Notes: generated from the letters alone by a model not told the origin. Positions 14,600-24,100 are shown, counted from the first letter of the stretch. The stretch: 64,000 nt of DNA from an uncultured Faecalicatena sp. (GCA_902489075.1 CABTYO010000009.1:12997-76996), one strand, 5' to 3'. Translations and numbers: made by a program.

Positions 14600-17305
14600 A
14601 TGGCAGATACATCACAAGAGAAACAAAACAACCATAAAAAGCACATATGCATCGGTATCCTTGCCCATGTTGATGCGGGGAAGACGACGCTGTCGGAGAG
14701 TATGCTGTATACAAGCGGCAGTATCCGCAGGCTCGGCAGGGTGGACCATCAGGATGCTTTTCTGGACACGTTTGACCTGGAGCGCGCGAGGGGGATTACG
14801 ATTTTCTCGAAGCAGGCGGTGTTCTCCTGGAAAGATATGGATATTACGCTTCTGGACACTCCGGGGCATGTGGATTTTTCGGCAGAGATGGAGCGGACAT
14901 TACAGGTGCTGGATTATGCGATCCTTGTCATCAGCGGTGCGGATGGGGTGCAGGGGCATACCGCGACGCTCTGGCGTCTGCTAAAGCAGTATCAGATTCC
15001 CACATTCCTGTTTATCAACAAGATGGATCAGGAGGGAACAGATAGAAAAGCAATCTTAAAAGAACTAAAGAAACAATTAAGTGACGGGTGTGTGGACTTC
15101 GAGCAGGCTTCCAGTCTGGAATGTGCAGAGGATGAATGGCTTGAGAACCTGGCAGTATGTGATGAGGAGATGCTGGAAGAATATCTTGAGAACGGCACAG
15201 TAGAGCCGGAATCAGTCGTCCGCGCAATCAGCGGACGGAAAATATTTCCCTGCTATTTTGGTTCTGCACTGCGTCTGGATGGAGTGCAGGAATTTATGGA
15301 AGGACTGAGGCAGTATACGGTCAGCCGGAAGTATCCGGATGAATTTGGGGCCAAGGTCTATAAGATCGCGAGAGACGACCAGGGAAACCGTCTGACTTAC
15401 CTGAAAGTGACAGGCGGCTGCCTGCATGTGAAAGATATGCTTCCGGGGATGGAGGAAAAAATCAACCAGATCCGGATCTATTCCGGGGCTAAGTACGAAC
15501 TGGCACAGGAAGTGACAGCAGGAGGAGTCTGCGCGGTGACAGGTCTTAGTACGACCTACCCGGGACAGGGGATCGGTGCGGAGAAGGCAACGGATATGTT
15601 TGTACTGGAACCGGTCCTTACGTACCAGATCCAGCTTCCCCCGGACTGTGATGTGCACAGTATGCTGTTAAAATTAAGGCAGCTGGAGGAGGAAGAGCCT
15701 CAGCTGCATATTGTGTGGGAAGAACAGCTGGGTGAGATTCATGCACAGCTGATGGGAGAGGTGCAGATCGAAATACTGAAAAGCATCATTTTCAAGCGGT
15801 TTGGTGTGGCGGTTGAATTTGGCGCCGGCAATATCGTATATAAGGAAACGATCGAGGATACCGTGGAAGGTGTTGGACACTTCGAGCCTCTGCGGCATTA
15901 TGCGGAAGTGCATCTTCTGCTGGAACCGGGAGAGAGAGGGACGGGTCTTCAATTCTTCTCAGACTGCAGTGAAGATATTCTGGACCGAAACTGGCAGCGA
16001 TTGATTCTGACCCATCTGGAAGAAAAGGAACATAAAGGTGTACTCACGGGCTCTGTGATTACGGATATGAAGATTACTCTGACTGCAGGACGGTCGCATC
16101 TTAAGCATACGGAGGGCGGAGATTTTAGGCAGGCCACTTATCGTGCCGTGCGCCAGGGGTTGAAGAAGGCGAAAAGTATCCTGCTGGAGCCCTGGTATGA
16201 ATTTCGTATCGAAGTGCCTTCAGCAGGCATTGGGCGTACCATGGCGGATATCCAGAAAATGCATGGGCAGTTCGAGCATCCTGAGACGGATGGGGAGATG
16301 TCCATCTTGAGGGGGTGCGCTCCTGTGGCGCAGATGAGAGGATACCAGAGTGAATTTCTCTCCTATACCGGTGGTCACGGGCGCCTGTTCTGCAGCTTGA
16401 AAGGCTATGAGCCCTGCCACAATCAGGAAGAAGTCATCGAGGCAGTCGGTTATGATTCCGAAGCGGACCTGGAGAATCCCACTGGTTCTGTTTTTTGTGC
16501 ACATGGCGCCGGATTCGTGGTGAAATGGGACCAGGTGGAAGAATACATGCATGTGGAAAGTACATGGAAGACGGAGAATGAATCCGAGGAAAAGGAATAC
16601 ATACCGTCAAGAAGTGAGTCTTCCTCCCGAATTGAACTGACGGAGAAGGAGCTGGATGCAATCTACAGGAAAACACCGGACCCGGTAAGAAGGACTGTGA
16701 GCACCGCTCCGGTAACGGTGCGTGCAAAGGAGAAGGGCGCTCCGGATCCGAAGTGGGAGAAGAGGCAGGAAGAGAAAAAGAAGCAGGAGGAATATCTGCT
16801 TGTAGATGGATATAATATTATTTTTGCATGGGAAGAATTAAAAGAGCTCGCCGAAATCAATATTGAGGCGGCCAGAGATAAGCTGATGGATATTCTGTGT
16901 AATTACCAGGGCTATAAAAAATGTGCTCTCATCCTGGTATTTGATGCATATAAGGTCGAGGGAAATCCGGGGGAGGTCTTCAAGTACCATAATATTTATG
17001 TGGTCTATACAAAAGAAGCCGAGACAGCGGATCAGTATATCGAAAAGACGGTGCGCAGGATGGACCGGAAATATCGGGTCACAGTGGCGACATCCGACGC
17101 GCTGGAACAGGTGATTATCCTCGGGCAGGGAGCTCAGCGGCTTTCGGCGCCTGGATTAAAGGAAGAAGTAGAACTGATGCTGAAAGAAATAAGAAGTGAG
17201 TTCCTTGGAAAATTCCCAGAAGATCGGAATTATCTCTTTGATTATCTGAGCAAAGATCTGAAAAAAGAAATGGAACATGTCCGGCTGGGCAAAGAGAAGA
17301 AATAA
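14600..17305 (+). CDS. TetM/EF-G-like translational GTPase fused to a Rae1/YacP NYN nuclease domain
   Basis: This 901-residue protein has a TetM/TetO-type GTPase front: G1 AHVDAGKTT (22-30), G2 ARGITI, G3 DTPGHVD (86-92) and G4 NKMD (140-143), followed by EF-G-like domains II-V to about residue 650. A charged linker leads to a C-terminal NYN domain from about 731 (LLVDGYNIIF with Asp736, later VFDAY, ADQYIE and TSDALEQ), resembling YacP/Rae1. Rae1 cuts mRNA in the ribosomal A site, and TetM-like proteins bind near the same site. The fusion could therefore couple ribosome binding to mRNA cleavage (inference). Annotation as tetracycline resistance would be unproven. Confidence 0.85.
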   Translation: MADTSQEKQNNHKKHICIGILAHVDAGKTTLSESMLYTSGSIRRLGRVDHQDAFLDTFDLERARGITIFSKQAVFSWKDMDITLLDTPGHVDFSAEMERTLQVLDYAILVISGADGVQGHTATLWRLLKQYQIPTFLFINKMDQEGTDRKAILKELKKQLSDGCVDFEQASSLECAEDEWLENLAVCDEEMLEEYLENGTVEPESVVRAISGRKIFPCYFGSALRLDGVQEFMEGLRQYTVSRKYPDEFGAKVYKIARDDQGNRLTYLKVTGGCLHVKDMLPGMEEKINQIRIYSGAKYELAQEVTAGGVCAVTGLSTTYPGQGIGAEKATDMFVLEPVLTYQIQLPPDCDVHSMLLKLRQLEEEEPQLHIVWEEQLGEIHAQLMGEVQIEILKSIIFKRFGVAVEFGAGNIVYKETIEDTVEGVGHFEPLRHYAEVHLLLEPGERGTGLQFFSDCSEDILDRNWQRLILTHLEEKEHKGVLTGSVITDMKITLTAGRSHLKHTEGGDFRQATYRAVRQGLKKAKSILLEPWYEFRIEVPSAGIGRTMADIQKMHGQFEHPETDGEMSILRGCAPVAQMRGYQSEFLSYTGGHGRLFCSLKGYEPCHNQEEVIEAVGYDSEADLENPTGSVFCAHGAGFVVKWDQVEEYMHVESTWKTENESEEKEYIPSRSESSSRIELTEKELDAIYRKTPDPVRRTVSTAPVTVRAKEKGAPDPKWEKRQEEKKKQEEYLLVDGYNIIFAWEELKELAEINIEAARDKLMDILCNYQGYKKCALILVFDAYKVEGNPGEVFKYHNIYVVYTKEAETADQYIEKTVRRMDRKYRVTVATSDALEQVIILGQGAQRLSAPGLKEEVELMLKEIRSEFLGKFPEDRNYLFDYLSKDLKKEMEHVRLGKEKK

Positions 17306-17318
17306 AACGGAAAAAGAA

Positions 17319-17366
17319 AGACGGCTGAGTAACAGAAAGAAATCACTGTTGCTCAGCCGTCTTTTT
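17319..17366 (+). terminator. Intrinsic terminator of the GTPase-NYN gene
   Basis: AGACGGCTGAGTAACAG (17319-17335) pairs with CTGTTGCTCAGCCGTCT (17346-17362) with one G-U pair. TTTTT follows. Confidence 0.88.
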
Positions 17367-17474
17367 GCCCTGCCGGGTGGGTAACAGCTGCGCTGTTAAT
17401 AATGTATACCCATAGGGCATCCCGTAATGCATGCCCTGCCGGGCGGGTAACAGCTGCGCTGTTAATTATGTATA
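17367..17474. repeat. Partial tandem duplication, 66-bp period
   Basis: The 42 bases from 17367 recur from 17433 with two differences. Each copy carries the small hairpin AACAGC-TGC-GCTGTT. It lies between the GTPase terminator and the dehydrogenase promoter. There is no coding potential. Confidence 0.75.
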
Positions 17475-17532
17475 AATTTTCTCCCCTGTTTTTGTACAAT
17501 TGGCTGAAAGAGTGAAAAAGTGGAAAAAGATA

Positions 17533-17560
17533 TTGACTTTTCTGCCAGGAAAGATAATAA
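17533..17560 (+). promoter_or_regulatory. Candidate promoter of the dehydrogenase-symporter operon
   Basis: TTGACT (17533-17538), a 16-base spacer and TAATAA (17555-17560) precede the dehydrogenase gene by about 95 bases. The -10 is imperfect, so this is a moderate call. Confidence 0.4.
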
Positions 17561-17655
17561 TGTAATTACTTTAATAAAACATTTTATAAAACTAATTCAA
17601 AAACAAAATTGAACTAAGGTTAAAAACAAATCGAAATCAGATTAAGGAGGAAAAT

Positions 17656-18684
17656 ATGATGTTACAGCAGGTTATGACAGCACCAAAAGTGATTACATTT
17701 CAGGAGGTTCCTACACCAGAGCCGGCTAAAGGAGAGGTACTGGTCAAGGTGATGAATATCGGAATCTGCGGATCGGATATCCATGTGTACCATGGGCAGC
17801 ATCCATTTACGACGTATCCGGTGACACAGGGACATGAAGTCTCCGCAGAGATTGTGAAGCTGGGCGAGGGCGTGGAAGGTTTTGAAGTGGGACAAAAGGT
17901 TACCATTCAGCCGCAGGTCGTATGTGGAGAATGTTATCCGTGCCGCCATGGAAAGTATAATCTCTGTGAGGAACTGAAAGTAATGGGCTTCCAGACTACA
18001 GGCACGGCATCCGAATATTTTGCGGTGGATGCAGCGAAAGTAACACTTCTGCCGGAAGAGATGAGCTATGAAGAGGGCGCCATGATCGAGCCTTTAGCGG
18101 TAGCAGTCCATGCAGTCAGGCAGGCGGGCGATGTGAAGGGATTAAAGATTGCCGTAATAGGAGCAGGTCCGATCGGAAATCTGGTCGCACAGACTGCACT
18201 GGGGATGGGGGCAGAATCCGTCCTGCTCACAGACATCAGTGACTTAAGGCTTGAGAAAGCAAGAGAATGCGGCATCGAACATACAGCCAATACGAAGACG
18301 GAGAATTTGGGAGACGCCATGCTCAGAGTTTTTGGCCCGGATAAGGCAGATGTAATCTATGACTGTGCCGGAAATAACGTGACAATGGGGCAGGCGATCC
18401 AATATGCAAGAAAGGGCAGCACGATCATCCTGGTTGCGGTTTTTGCAGGAATGGCACAGGTCGACCTTGCCGTGCTCAATGATCATGAACTGGATCTGAA
18501 TACGACGATGATGTACCGGAACGAAGATTACATTGACGCAATCCGTCTGGTAAATGAAGGGAAGGTTCACTTAAGACCGCTGATTTCGAAGACCTTTGAT
18601 TTCCGTGATTATGCGAAGGCATATGAGTACATAGACGAAAACAGAGAGACTACGATGAAGGTAATCATCAATGTGCAGAAATAA
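17656..18684 (+). CDS. Zinc-dependent medium-chain dehydrogenase (polyol/sugar-acid type)
   Basis: This is a 342-residue NAD(P)-dependent dehydrogenase. Catalytic-zinc ligands are visible in NIGICGSDIHVYHG (Cys) and TQGHEVSAEI (His-Glu). The structural-zinc cysteines are in CGECYPCRHGKYNLC, and the Rossmann motif is VIGAGPIGNLVA. The family includes sorbitol, galactitol, galactonate and threonine dehydrogenases. AGGAGG precedes the ATG. A GPH sugar symporter follows 105 bases downstream, so oxidation of an imported polyol or sugar derivative is likely. The exact substrate is not readable. Confidence 0.83.
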   Translation: MMLQQVMTAPKVITFQEVPTPEPAKGEVLVKVMNIGICGSDIHVYHGQHPFTTYPVTQGHEVSAEIVKLGEGVEGFEVGQKVTIQPQVVCGECYPCRHGKYNLCEELKVMGFQTTGTASEYFAVDAAKVTLLPEEMSYEEGAMIEPLAVAVHAVRQAGDVKGLKIAVIGAGPIGNLVAQTALGMGAESVLLTDISDLRLEKARECGIEHTANTKTENLGDAMLRVFGPDKADVIYDCAGNNVTMGQAIQYARKGSTIILVAVFAGMAQVDLAVLNDHELDLNTTMMYRNEDYIDAIRLVNEGKVHLRPLISKTFDFRDYAKAYEYIDENRETTMKVIINVQK

Positions 18685-18789
18685 ATGATAGAACGTAGTA
18701 TCGGCGAATGGTAAGAAAGCAGGAAAACGTAATAGATTCGGCAATCGTGATGGATGTGACAGGATGGGGATTGGAAGGAGAATGAAAAA

Positions 18790-20265
18790 ATGGGAACAGG
18801 AACACTGAGTGCCAAAATGCCGGCAAAAGCGGATCAAAAGACAGCAGATCAAAAGACGGTATATCAAAAAGGAGTTCACATGGACAGTACAAAGGAACAC
18901 AGAACGGATACAAATGTAAAGGTGCCGTTGATCAGTAAGATCGCGTACGGAATGGGAGATGTGGGATGTAATTTCAGCTGGATGTTCGTCGGAAATTTTC
19001 TGATGATATTCTATACTGACGTATTTGGAATCAGTATGAGTGCAGTAGCGGGACTTATGCTATTTTCCCGGTTCTGGGATGCCATCAACGATCCTATCAT
19101 CGGCAGTCTGACAGATAAGACCAAGTCCAGATGGGGACGTTACCGTCCCTGGCTTCTGGTCGCCGCTCCGCTGACGGCGGTTGTCCTGATGCTGACGTTC
19201 TGGGCACATCCGGACTGGTCCTCCACGGCAAAGATTATCTATATGGCAGTGACCTACTGCATTCTGGTACTGGGGTACACCTGTGTCAACATCCCTTATG
19301 GCACTTTATGTGGCGCCATGACACAGAACATTGAGGAACGCGCGCAGATCAATACATTTCGTTCCGTTGCAGCTATGATCGCCATCGGAATCATCAACAT
19401 CATTACGGTTCCGCTGATTTCCAGGCTTGGTGCTGGAGATGAAAAAAGAGGCTATCTGCTGATAGCAGTGATCTACGGATGCATCTTCGCTGCCTGTCAT
19501 ATTTTCTGCTTCTCGAAGACGAAAGAGGTCGTGAAAATTCCTGAAAAGCAGAAGGTATCAATCAAAAGCCAGTTAAAGGCAGTGATGGTAAACCGCCCGT
19601 ACATATTAGCGCTTGCCGGCCAGCTGTTATTCGGTTTTACTTTATATGGAAGAAACGCCGATGCACTTTACTACTTTACCTATGTGGAGGGAAACAAAGC
19701 CTTCTTCACAACCTACTCCATGTGCATCATCATTCCGTCCATTATCGGTGCGGCATGTTTTCCACTACTCTTTAAGTGGACGAACAACAAAGGGAGGGCG
19801 GCGTCCATCTTTGCACTGCTGACCGGAATCAGCATGTTGAGCCTGTACTTGTTCAGCGTCCGGACCTCCCCGGTATTATTTTACGGAGTATCAGGGCTGA
19901 CCCAGTTCTTCTTCTCAGGTTTTAATACAGCGATCTATGCGATTATCCCCGACTGTGTTGAATATGGAGAGTGGAAGACCGGCCTCAGGAACGATGGATT
20001 CCAGTATGCCTTCATTTCCCTTGGCAATAAAATCGGAATGGCACTGGGAACCTCCCTGCTGGCTTTGGTCCTCGGAGCAGCCGGGTATGTGGCAAACCAG
20101 CAGCAGAACGCGGCAGTGCTGGCGGTCATCAGGCACTCTTTTACGACGATACCAGGGATATTGTGGGTAGTCACCGGAGTGGTACTGTTCTTCTACAGGC
20201 TCAACAAAAAACGCTATAACCAGATCGTATCTGAAATTCAGGAGCGGGGGAAAAAGACTCGTTAA
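18790..20265 (+). CDS. GPH-family sugar:cation symporter
   Basis: This protein of about 491 residues has 12 transmembrane segments in the MelB-like glycoside-pentoside-hexuronide family. Hallmarks are MGDVGCNFSWMFVGNFLMIF, SRFWDAINDPIIGSLTDKTK and RWGRYRPWLL. The first 30 residues include a short DQKT repeat absent from most relatives. A second ATG at 18880 has its own AAGGAG and would give 461 residues, the usual length, so either start is possible. It is coded with the zinc dehydrogenase and probably imports that enzyme's substrate. Confidence 0.85.
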   Translation: MGTGTLSAKMPAKADQKTADQKTVYQKGVHMDSTKEHRTDTNVKVPLISKIAYGMGDVGCNFSWMFVGNFLMIFYTDVFGISMSAVAGLMLFSRFWDAINDPIIGSLTDKTKSRWGRYRPWLLVAAPLTAVVLMLTFWAHPDWSSTAKIIYMAVTYCILVLGYTCVNIPYGTLCGAMTQNIEERAQINTFRSVAAMIAIGIINIITVPLISRLGAGDEKRGYLLIAVIYGCIFAACHIFCFSKTKEVVKIPEKQKVSIKSQLKAVMVNRPYILALAGQLLFGFTLYGRNADALYYFTYVEGNKAFFTTYSMCIIIPSIIGAACFPLLFKWTNNKGRAASIFALLTGISMLSLYLFSVRTSPVLFYGVSGLTQFFFSGFNTAIYAIIPDCVEYGEWKTGLRNDGFQYAFISLGNKIGMALGTSLLALVLGAAGYVANQQQNAAVLAVIRHSFTTIPGILWVVTGVVLFFYRLNKKRYNQIVSEIQERGKKTR

Positions 20266-20279
20266 ACAAATGTCATTCT

Positions 20280-20356
20280 TTGACAAATTTAGACATGTAT
20301 GCTATGATATCTCCATAACAAGGTGTGAATGACAATCAGCATTTACACCTTTTTTT
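20280..20356 (+). promoter_or_regulatory. Promoter followed at once by a terminator hairpin, upstream of the molybdenum hydroxylase genes
   Basis: TTGACA (20280-20285), a 17-base spacer and TATGAT (20303-20308) form a promoter. Only about 10 bases later, AAGGTGTGAATG (20320-20331) pairs with CATTTACACCTT (20340-20351), and a run of Ts follows. A transcript from this promoter would end after about 40 nt unless terminated conditionally. The hairpin may also simply terminate the symporter gene. Confidence 0.55.
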
Positions 20357-20422
20357 CGCGCTGGCGGCAGTTTGATTACCAACAGTCAGATGAGGATTGG
20401 TGTAGGAGAAAGGAGAGCTATT

Positions 20423-21226
20423 TTGCTTACGATTAACAATTATGTGAAAGCGAAATCCCTGGAAGAGGCATATGAATTGAATCAGGCCAGGAATGCCCGT
20501 GTAATGGGCGGTATGATGTGGATGCGGCTTGGAAATGCAAAGGTACAGACGTTGATTGACTTGTCTGATCTGGGACTGGATCAGATAGAGGAGACGGAAC
20601 ATACATTTCGGATTGGTGCCATGTGCACACTGAGGCAGCTGGAACTTCATGAAGGGCTTCGGGAGGCATACGGGGATTCCATCGCGGAATCTGTCCGTCA
20701 TATTGTGGGTGTGCAGTTCCGCAACCAGGCGACCGTGGGGGGAAGTATTTATGGAAGATTCGGGTTCTCCGATGTGCTGACCTGCCTTCTGGCTCTGGAT
20801 ACATTTGTAGAGTTGTATGACGGGGGAACGATCCGCCTGTCTGAGTTTGTAAATCATAAGAAGGACAAGGATATCCTTGTTTCGATTATTATCAGGAAAA
20901 GTAAAAGGAAGCTTCATTACAGCTCGATCCGCAGGACAAAGACGGACTTCCCGGTTCTGGCATGTGCTGTTGTGACAGGTCCTGTCCATGGGAAAGAGAC
21001 CTGGTATTTTTCTATCGGTGCACGGCCGATGAAGGCTGAAGTTCTGGAGAAGGAATGGGAGATCCCGGAGGATAGCTCCGATGAGCAGTTGGAGATCTAT
21101 GCGAAGGAAGCAGCGGCGCAGTTCACATATGGGACGAATATGCGAGGCAGCGCGAAGTACAGGCAGCACCTGGCAGAGGTCCTGATCATGCGTGCAATGC
21201 GTGCGATTTTAGCGGAGGGCAGATAG
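20423..21226 (+). CDS. Molybdenum hydroxylase FAD-binding subunit (XdhB/CoxM type)
   Basis: This subunit of about 267 residues carries FAD and passes electrons onward in a xanthine-dehydrogenase-like complex. FAD-contact motifs include ARVMGGMMWM near the N-terminus (the family's usual GGTDL-type loop is altered) and VRHIVGVQFRNQATVGGSIYGR. The best start is a TTG at 20423 with AGGAG seven bases upstream, giving MLTINNYVKAKSLEEAY. Upstream in-frame codons have no ribosome site. The stop is followed directly by the ATG of the iron-sulfur subunit. Confidence 0.82.
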   Translation: MLTINNYVKAKSLEEAYELNQARNARVMGGMMWMRLGNAKVQTLIDLSDLGLDQIEETEHTFRIGAMCTLRQLELHEGLREAYGDSIAESVRHIVGVQFRNQATVGGSIYGRFGFSDVLTCLLALDTFVELYDGGTIRLSEFVNHKKDKDILVSIIIRKSKRKLHYSSIRRTKTDFPVLACAVVTGPVHGKETWYFSIGARPMKAEVLEKEWEIPEDSSDEQLEIYAKEAAAQFTYGTNMRGSAKYRQHLAEVLIMRAMRAILAEGR

Positions 21227-21691
21227 ATGGAGATTAAGATCAAGTTAAATGGAAAACAGACGACCGCCGAGGTGAATGCGGATTCCATTCTTTTGGATGT
21301 TCTGAGAGGTCTGGGGTGCCACAGCGTCAAATGCGGCTGTGAGACAACGAACTGCGGTCTGTGTACGGTATGGATCAATGGCAAGTCAAGGCTGTCCTGT
21401 TCGATCCTGGCTGTCAGTGTAGATGGATGTGAGATTACAACCCTGGAAGGGGTAAAGGAAGAAGCTGAGGAGTTCGGTGAATTTCTGGCAAATGAAGGAG
21501 CAGAGCAGTGTGGTTTCTGTTCTCCGGGATTTATTATGAATGTTCTGTCGATGGTGCGGGAACTGGAGGATCCTGATATCGATCAGATCAAAGAATATCT
21601 GGCAGGAAATCTTTGCAGATGTACAGGCTACATGGGGCAGCTGCGTGCAATACAGAAGTATCTGCAGTTTAAAAAGGAGGTGCGCTCATGA
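21227..21691 (+). CDS. Molybdenum hydroxylase 2Fe-2S subunit (XdhC/CoxS type)
   Basis: This 154-residue electron-transfer subunit has two [2Fe-2S] clusters. The plant-ferredoxin-type cluster uses CGCETTNCGLC plus a later Cys. The helical cluster uses CGFCSPGF and NLCRCTGY. The ATG follows the stop of the FAD subunit without a gap. The stop overlaps the molybdopterin subunit gene by four bases (ATGA), so the three subunits are translationally coupled. Confidence 0.93.
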   Translation: MEIKIKLNGKQTTAEVNADSILLDVLRGLGCHSVKCGCETTNCGLCTVWINGKSRLSCSILAVSVDGCEITTLEGVKEEAEEFGEFLANEGAEQCGFCSPGFIMNVLSMVRELEDPDIDQIKEYLAGNLCRCTGYMGQLRAIQKYLQFKKEVRS

Positions 21692-23970
21692 GAGTGGTAA
21701 ATCAGCCAATTCCAAAAGTGGATTCCAGGGCACTGGTGACAGGAAAAGGTGTCTACACAGATGACCTTGCACCGTCAGACTGCCTGATTGTAAAAGTTTT
21801 AAGAAGCCCTCATGCCCATGCGCTTATTAAGGATATCAATCTGACAAGGGCACAGGCTGTGGAAGGAATCGAGTGTATCCTGACCTATAAAGACTGCCCG
21901 GATAAGCGTTTTACCATGGCGGGACAGACCTACCCGGAGCCAAGCCCTTATGACAGACTGATTCTGGATCAGCGTGTACGTTTTGTGGGGGATGCTGTTG
22001 CGATTGTGGCAGGGACCAGCAAAGAGGCGGTCAGTAAAGCATTAAAATTAATCAAGGTAAAATACGAAGTTCTGGAGCCGGTACTGGATTTTCGCAAGGC
22101 AAAAGATAATCCGATCCTGGTGCACCCGGAGGAGAACTGGAAGAGCCTTGTCCCGGTGGGAGCGGATAATCAGAGGAATCTCTGCGCCCATGAGGAGGAT
22201 TCTGCCGGAGATATCGATGCCGTCATCGATTCCTGTGAATACGTGGTGGACCGGGTTTATCATACAAAGGCGAACCAGCAGGCCATGATGGAGACTTTCC
22301 GTACCTATACCTATCTGGATGCGTACGGAAGACTGAATATCGTATCTTCTACGCAGGTACCATTTCATGTGCGCCGTATCCTGGCCAACGCACTGGATGT
22401 CCCGAAGTCGAAGATCCGTGTCATCAAGCCGAGGATCGGCGGCGGTTTCGGGGCGAAGCAGACCGTTGTCACAGAGGTTTACCCGGCACTGGTTACCTGG
22501 AAGACAGGCAAGCCGGCGAAGATTATTTATACAAGAGAAGAGTCCTTTATCGCATCGTCGCCGAGACATGAGATGGAGATCCATGTCCGTGTGGGTGCGG
22601 ATAAAGACGGAATCATCAAAGGGATTGACGTGTATTCACTGTCCAATACCGGGGCATTTGGGGAACATGGACCGACAACAGTCGGACTTTCCGGGCATAA
22701 GTCCATTCCGTTATATGGAAAAGCCGAGGCGTACCGTTTTGTCTATGATGTGGTGTATACCAATGTAATGTCCGCCGGGGCTTACAGAGGATATGGGGCG
22801 ACTCAGGGGATATTTGCCGTGGAGTCCGCGGTAAATGAGCTGGCTGAAAAGATGGGCGTAGATCCGGTTGCCCTTCGGGAAAAGAATATCGTCAGAGAAG
22901 GTCAGGTCATGCCTGCATACTATGGCGAGACTGCGAACAGCTGTGCACTGGACCGCTGCCTTAAGCGCGCGAAGGAGATGATCGGATGGGATGAGAAGTA
23001 CCCATGCCGGGATATGGGAAATGGAAAAGTCAGAGGCGTCGGTGTGTCTATGGCGATGCAGGGATCTGGTATTTCCGCTTTGGATACGGCATCCGTGGGG
23101 ATCAAGGTCAATGATGACGGTTTCTACAGCCTCATGATCGGCGCAACAGACATGGGAACCGGATGTGATACGATTCTCGCACAGATGGCAGCAGAATGTC
23201 TGGACTGTGAGATGGAAGACATCATCGTACACGGCGTGGATACAGACTCCTCCCCTTACGACTGCGGATCCTATGCGTCCAGTACCACATATGTAACCGG
23301 AATGGCAGTGGTAAGGACCTGTGAAAAGCTGCGGGAAAAGATCTGTGAAAGAGGAGCGGCGTACCTTGGCTGTTCCGTAGATGATGTGGAATTCGACGGA
23401 AAACAGGTGACGAATCTGAAAAACGGCGAAAGCATTTCCAGAGTGGATATCGGCAATCAGGTCATGTGTAATAATGAAGAAGCTTTGTATGCGAGCGAAG
23501 CGTTCAGTTCTCCGATTTCACCGCCGCCGTTCATGGTAGGCATGGCAGAGGTCGAGATAGATAAGGAAACGGGAGAACTGGAACTCATCGATTATGTTGC
23601 AGTGGTAGACTGCGGTACGGTAGTCAACCCGAATCTGGCAAGGATTCAGACCGAGGGTGGTATCGCGCAGGGAATCGGCATGGCTCTTTATGAGGATATT
23701 GTATACAATGAAAAGGGAAAGAATTTCAGCAATTCCTTTATGCAGTACAAGATTCCGACCCGCTTGGATGTGGGAACGATCCGGGTCGAATTCGAGAGCA
23801 GCTACGAGCCGACCGGTCCGTTTGGCGCAAAATCCATCGGCGAGATTGTAATCAATACTCCGCCTCCGGCAATCTCCAATGCAGTACAGAATGCAACGGG
23901 AGTGATCATTAGAGAACTTCCGATTACGGCTGAGAAGATTTACTGGGGAATGCATGGGCAGAAACTGTAA
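21688..23970 (+). CDS. Molybdenum hydroxylase molybdopterin-binding subunit (XdhA/CoxL type)
   Basis: This is the 760-residue catalytic subunit. Cofactor-binding loops are visible: RIGGGFGAKQ, AGAYRGYGATQG and TDMGTGCDTILAQM. The C-terminal GAKSIGEI carries the expected catalytic Glu. It belongs to the xanthine dehydrogenase/aldehyde oxidase superfamily. Purines, nicotinate-type heterocycles or aldehydes are possible substrates. No XdhC-type maturation factor or purine genes are in the window. It is the third gene of the operon and ends before a long hairpin terminator. Confidence 0.9.
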   Translation: MRVVNQPIPKVDSRALVTGKGVYTDDLAPSDCLIVKVLRSPHAHALIKDINLTRAQAVEGIECILTYKDCPDKRFTMAGQTYPEPSPYDRLILDQRVRFVGDAVAIVAGTSKEAVSKALKLIKVKYEVLEPVLDFRKAKDNPILVHPEENWKSLVPVGADNQRNLCAHEEDSAGDIDAVIDSCEYVVDRVYHTKANQQAMMETFRTYTYLDAYGRLNIVSSTQVPFHVRRILANALDVPKSKIRVIKPRIGGGFGAKQTVVTEVYPALVTWKTGKPAKIIYTREESFIASSPRHEMEIHVRVGADKDGIIKGIDVYSLSNTGAFGEHGPTTVGLSGHKSIPLYGKAEAYRFVYDVVYTNVMSAGAYRGYGATQGIFAVESAVNELAEKMGVDPVALREKNIVREGQVMPAYYGETANSCALDRCLKRAKEMIGWDEKYPCRDMGNGKVRGVGVSMAMQGSGISALDTASVGIKVNDDGFYSLMIGATDMGTGCDTILAQMAAECLDCEMEDIIVHGVDTDSSPYDCGSYASSTTYVTGMAVVRTCEKLREKICERGAAYLGCSVDDVEFDGKQVTNLKNGESISRVDIGNQVMCNNEEALYASEAFSSPISPPPFMVGMAEVEIDKETGELELIDYVAVVDCGTVVNPNLARIQTEGGIAQGIGMALYEDIVYNEKGKNFSNSFMQYKIPTRLDVGTIRVEFESSYEPTGPFGAKSIGEIVINTPPPAISNAVQNATGVIIRELPITAEKIYWGMHGQKL

Positions 23971-23993
23971 GATTATAAAAGAAGAAAAATAAG

Positions 23994-24100
23994 AAGCCGC
24001 CATAAGATGCGCGTTTTCAACCGGGAGCCATTCTGGAACTTAGATCCAGAAAAACTGTTTTCACATCCGGTATGAGGGACACATCTTACGGCGGCTTTTT
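23994..24100. terminator. Long hairpin terminator between convergent genes
   Basis: AAGCCGCCATAAGATG (23994-24009) pairs with CATCTTACGGCGGCTT (24082-24097) with wobble pairs. TTTTTT follows on the plus strand, and a T-rich tract follows on the minus strand. The roughly 70-base loop holds a TTCTGG/CCAGAA stem, so the structure is larger than a simple terminator. Confidence 0.7.

Noticed and set aside
14600..17305. Simple annotation as a tetracycline-resistance ribosomal protection gene
   Set aside because: The GTPase part is related, but the protein is about 260 residues longer, with an NYN nuclease domain, and has no resistance-island context. Resistance cannot be assumed.
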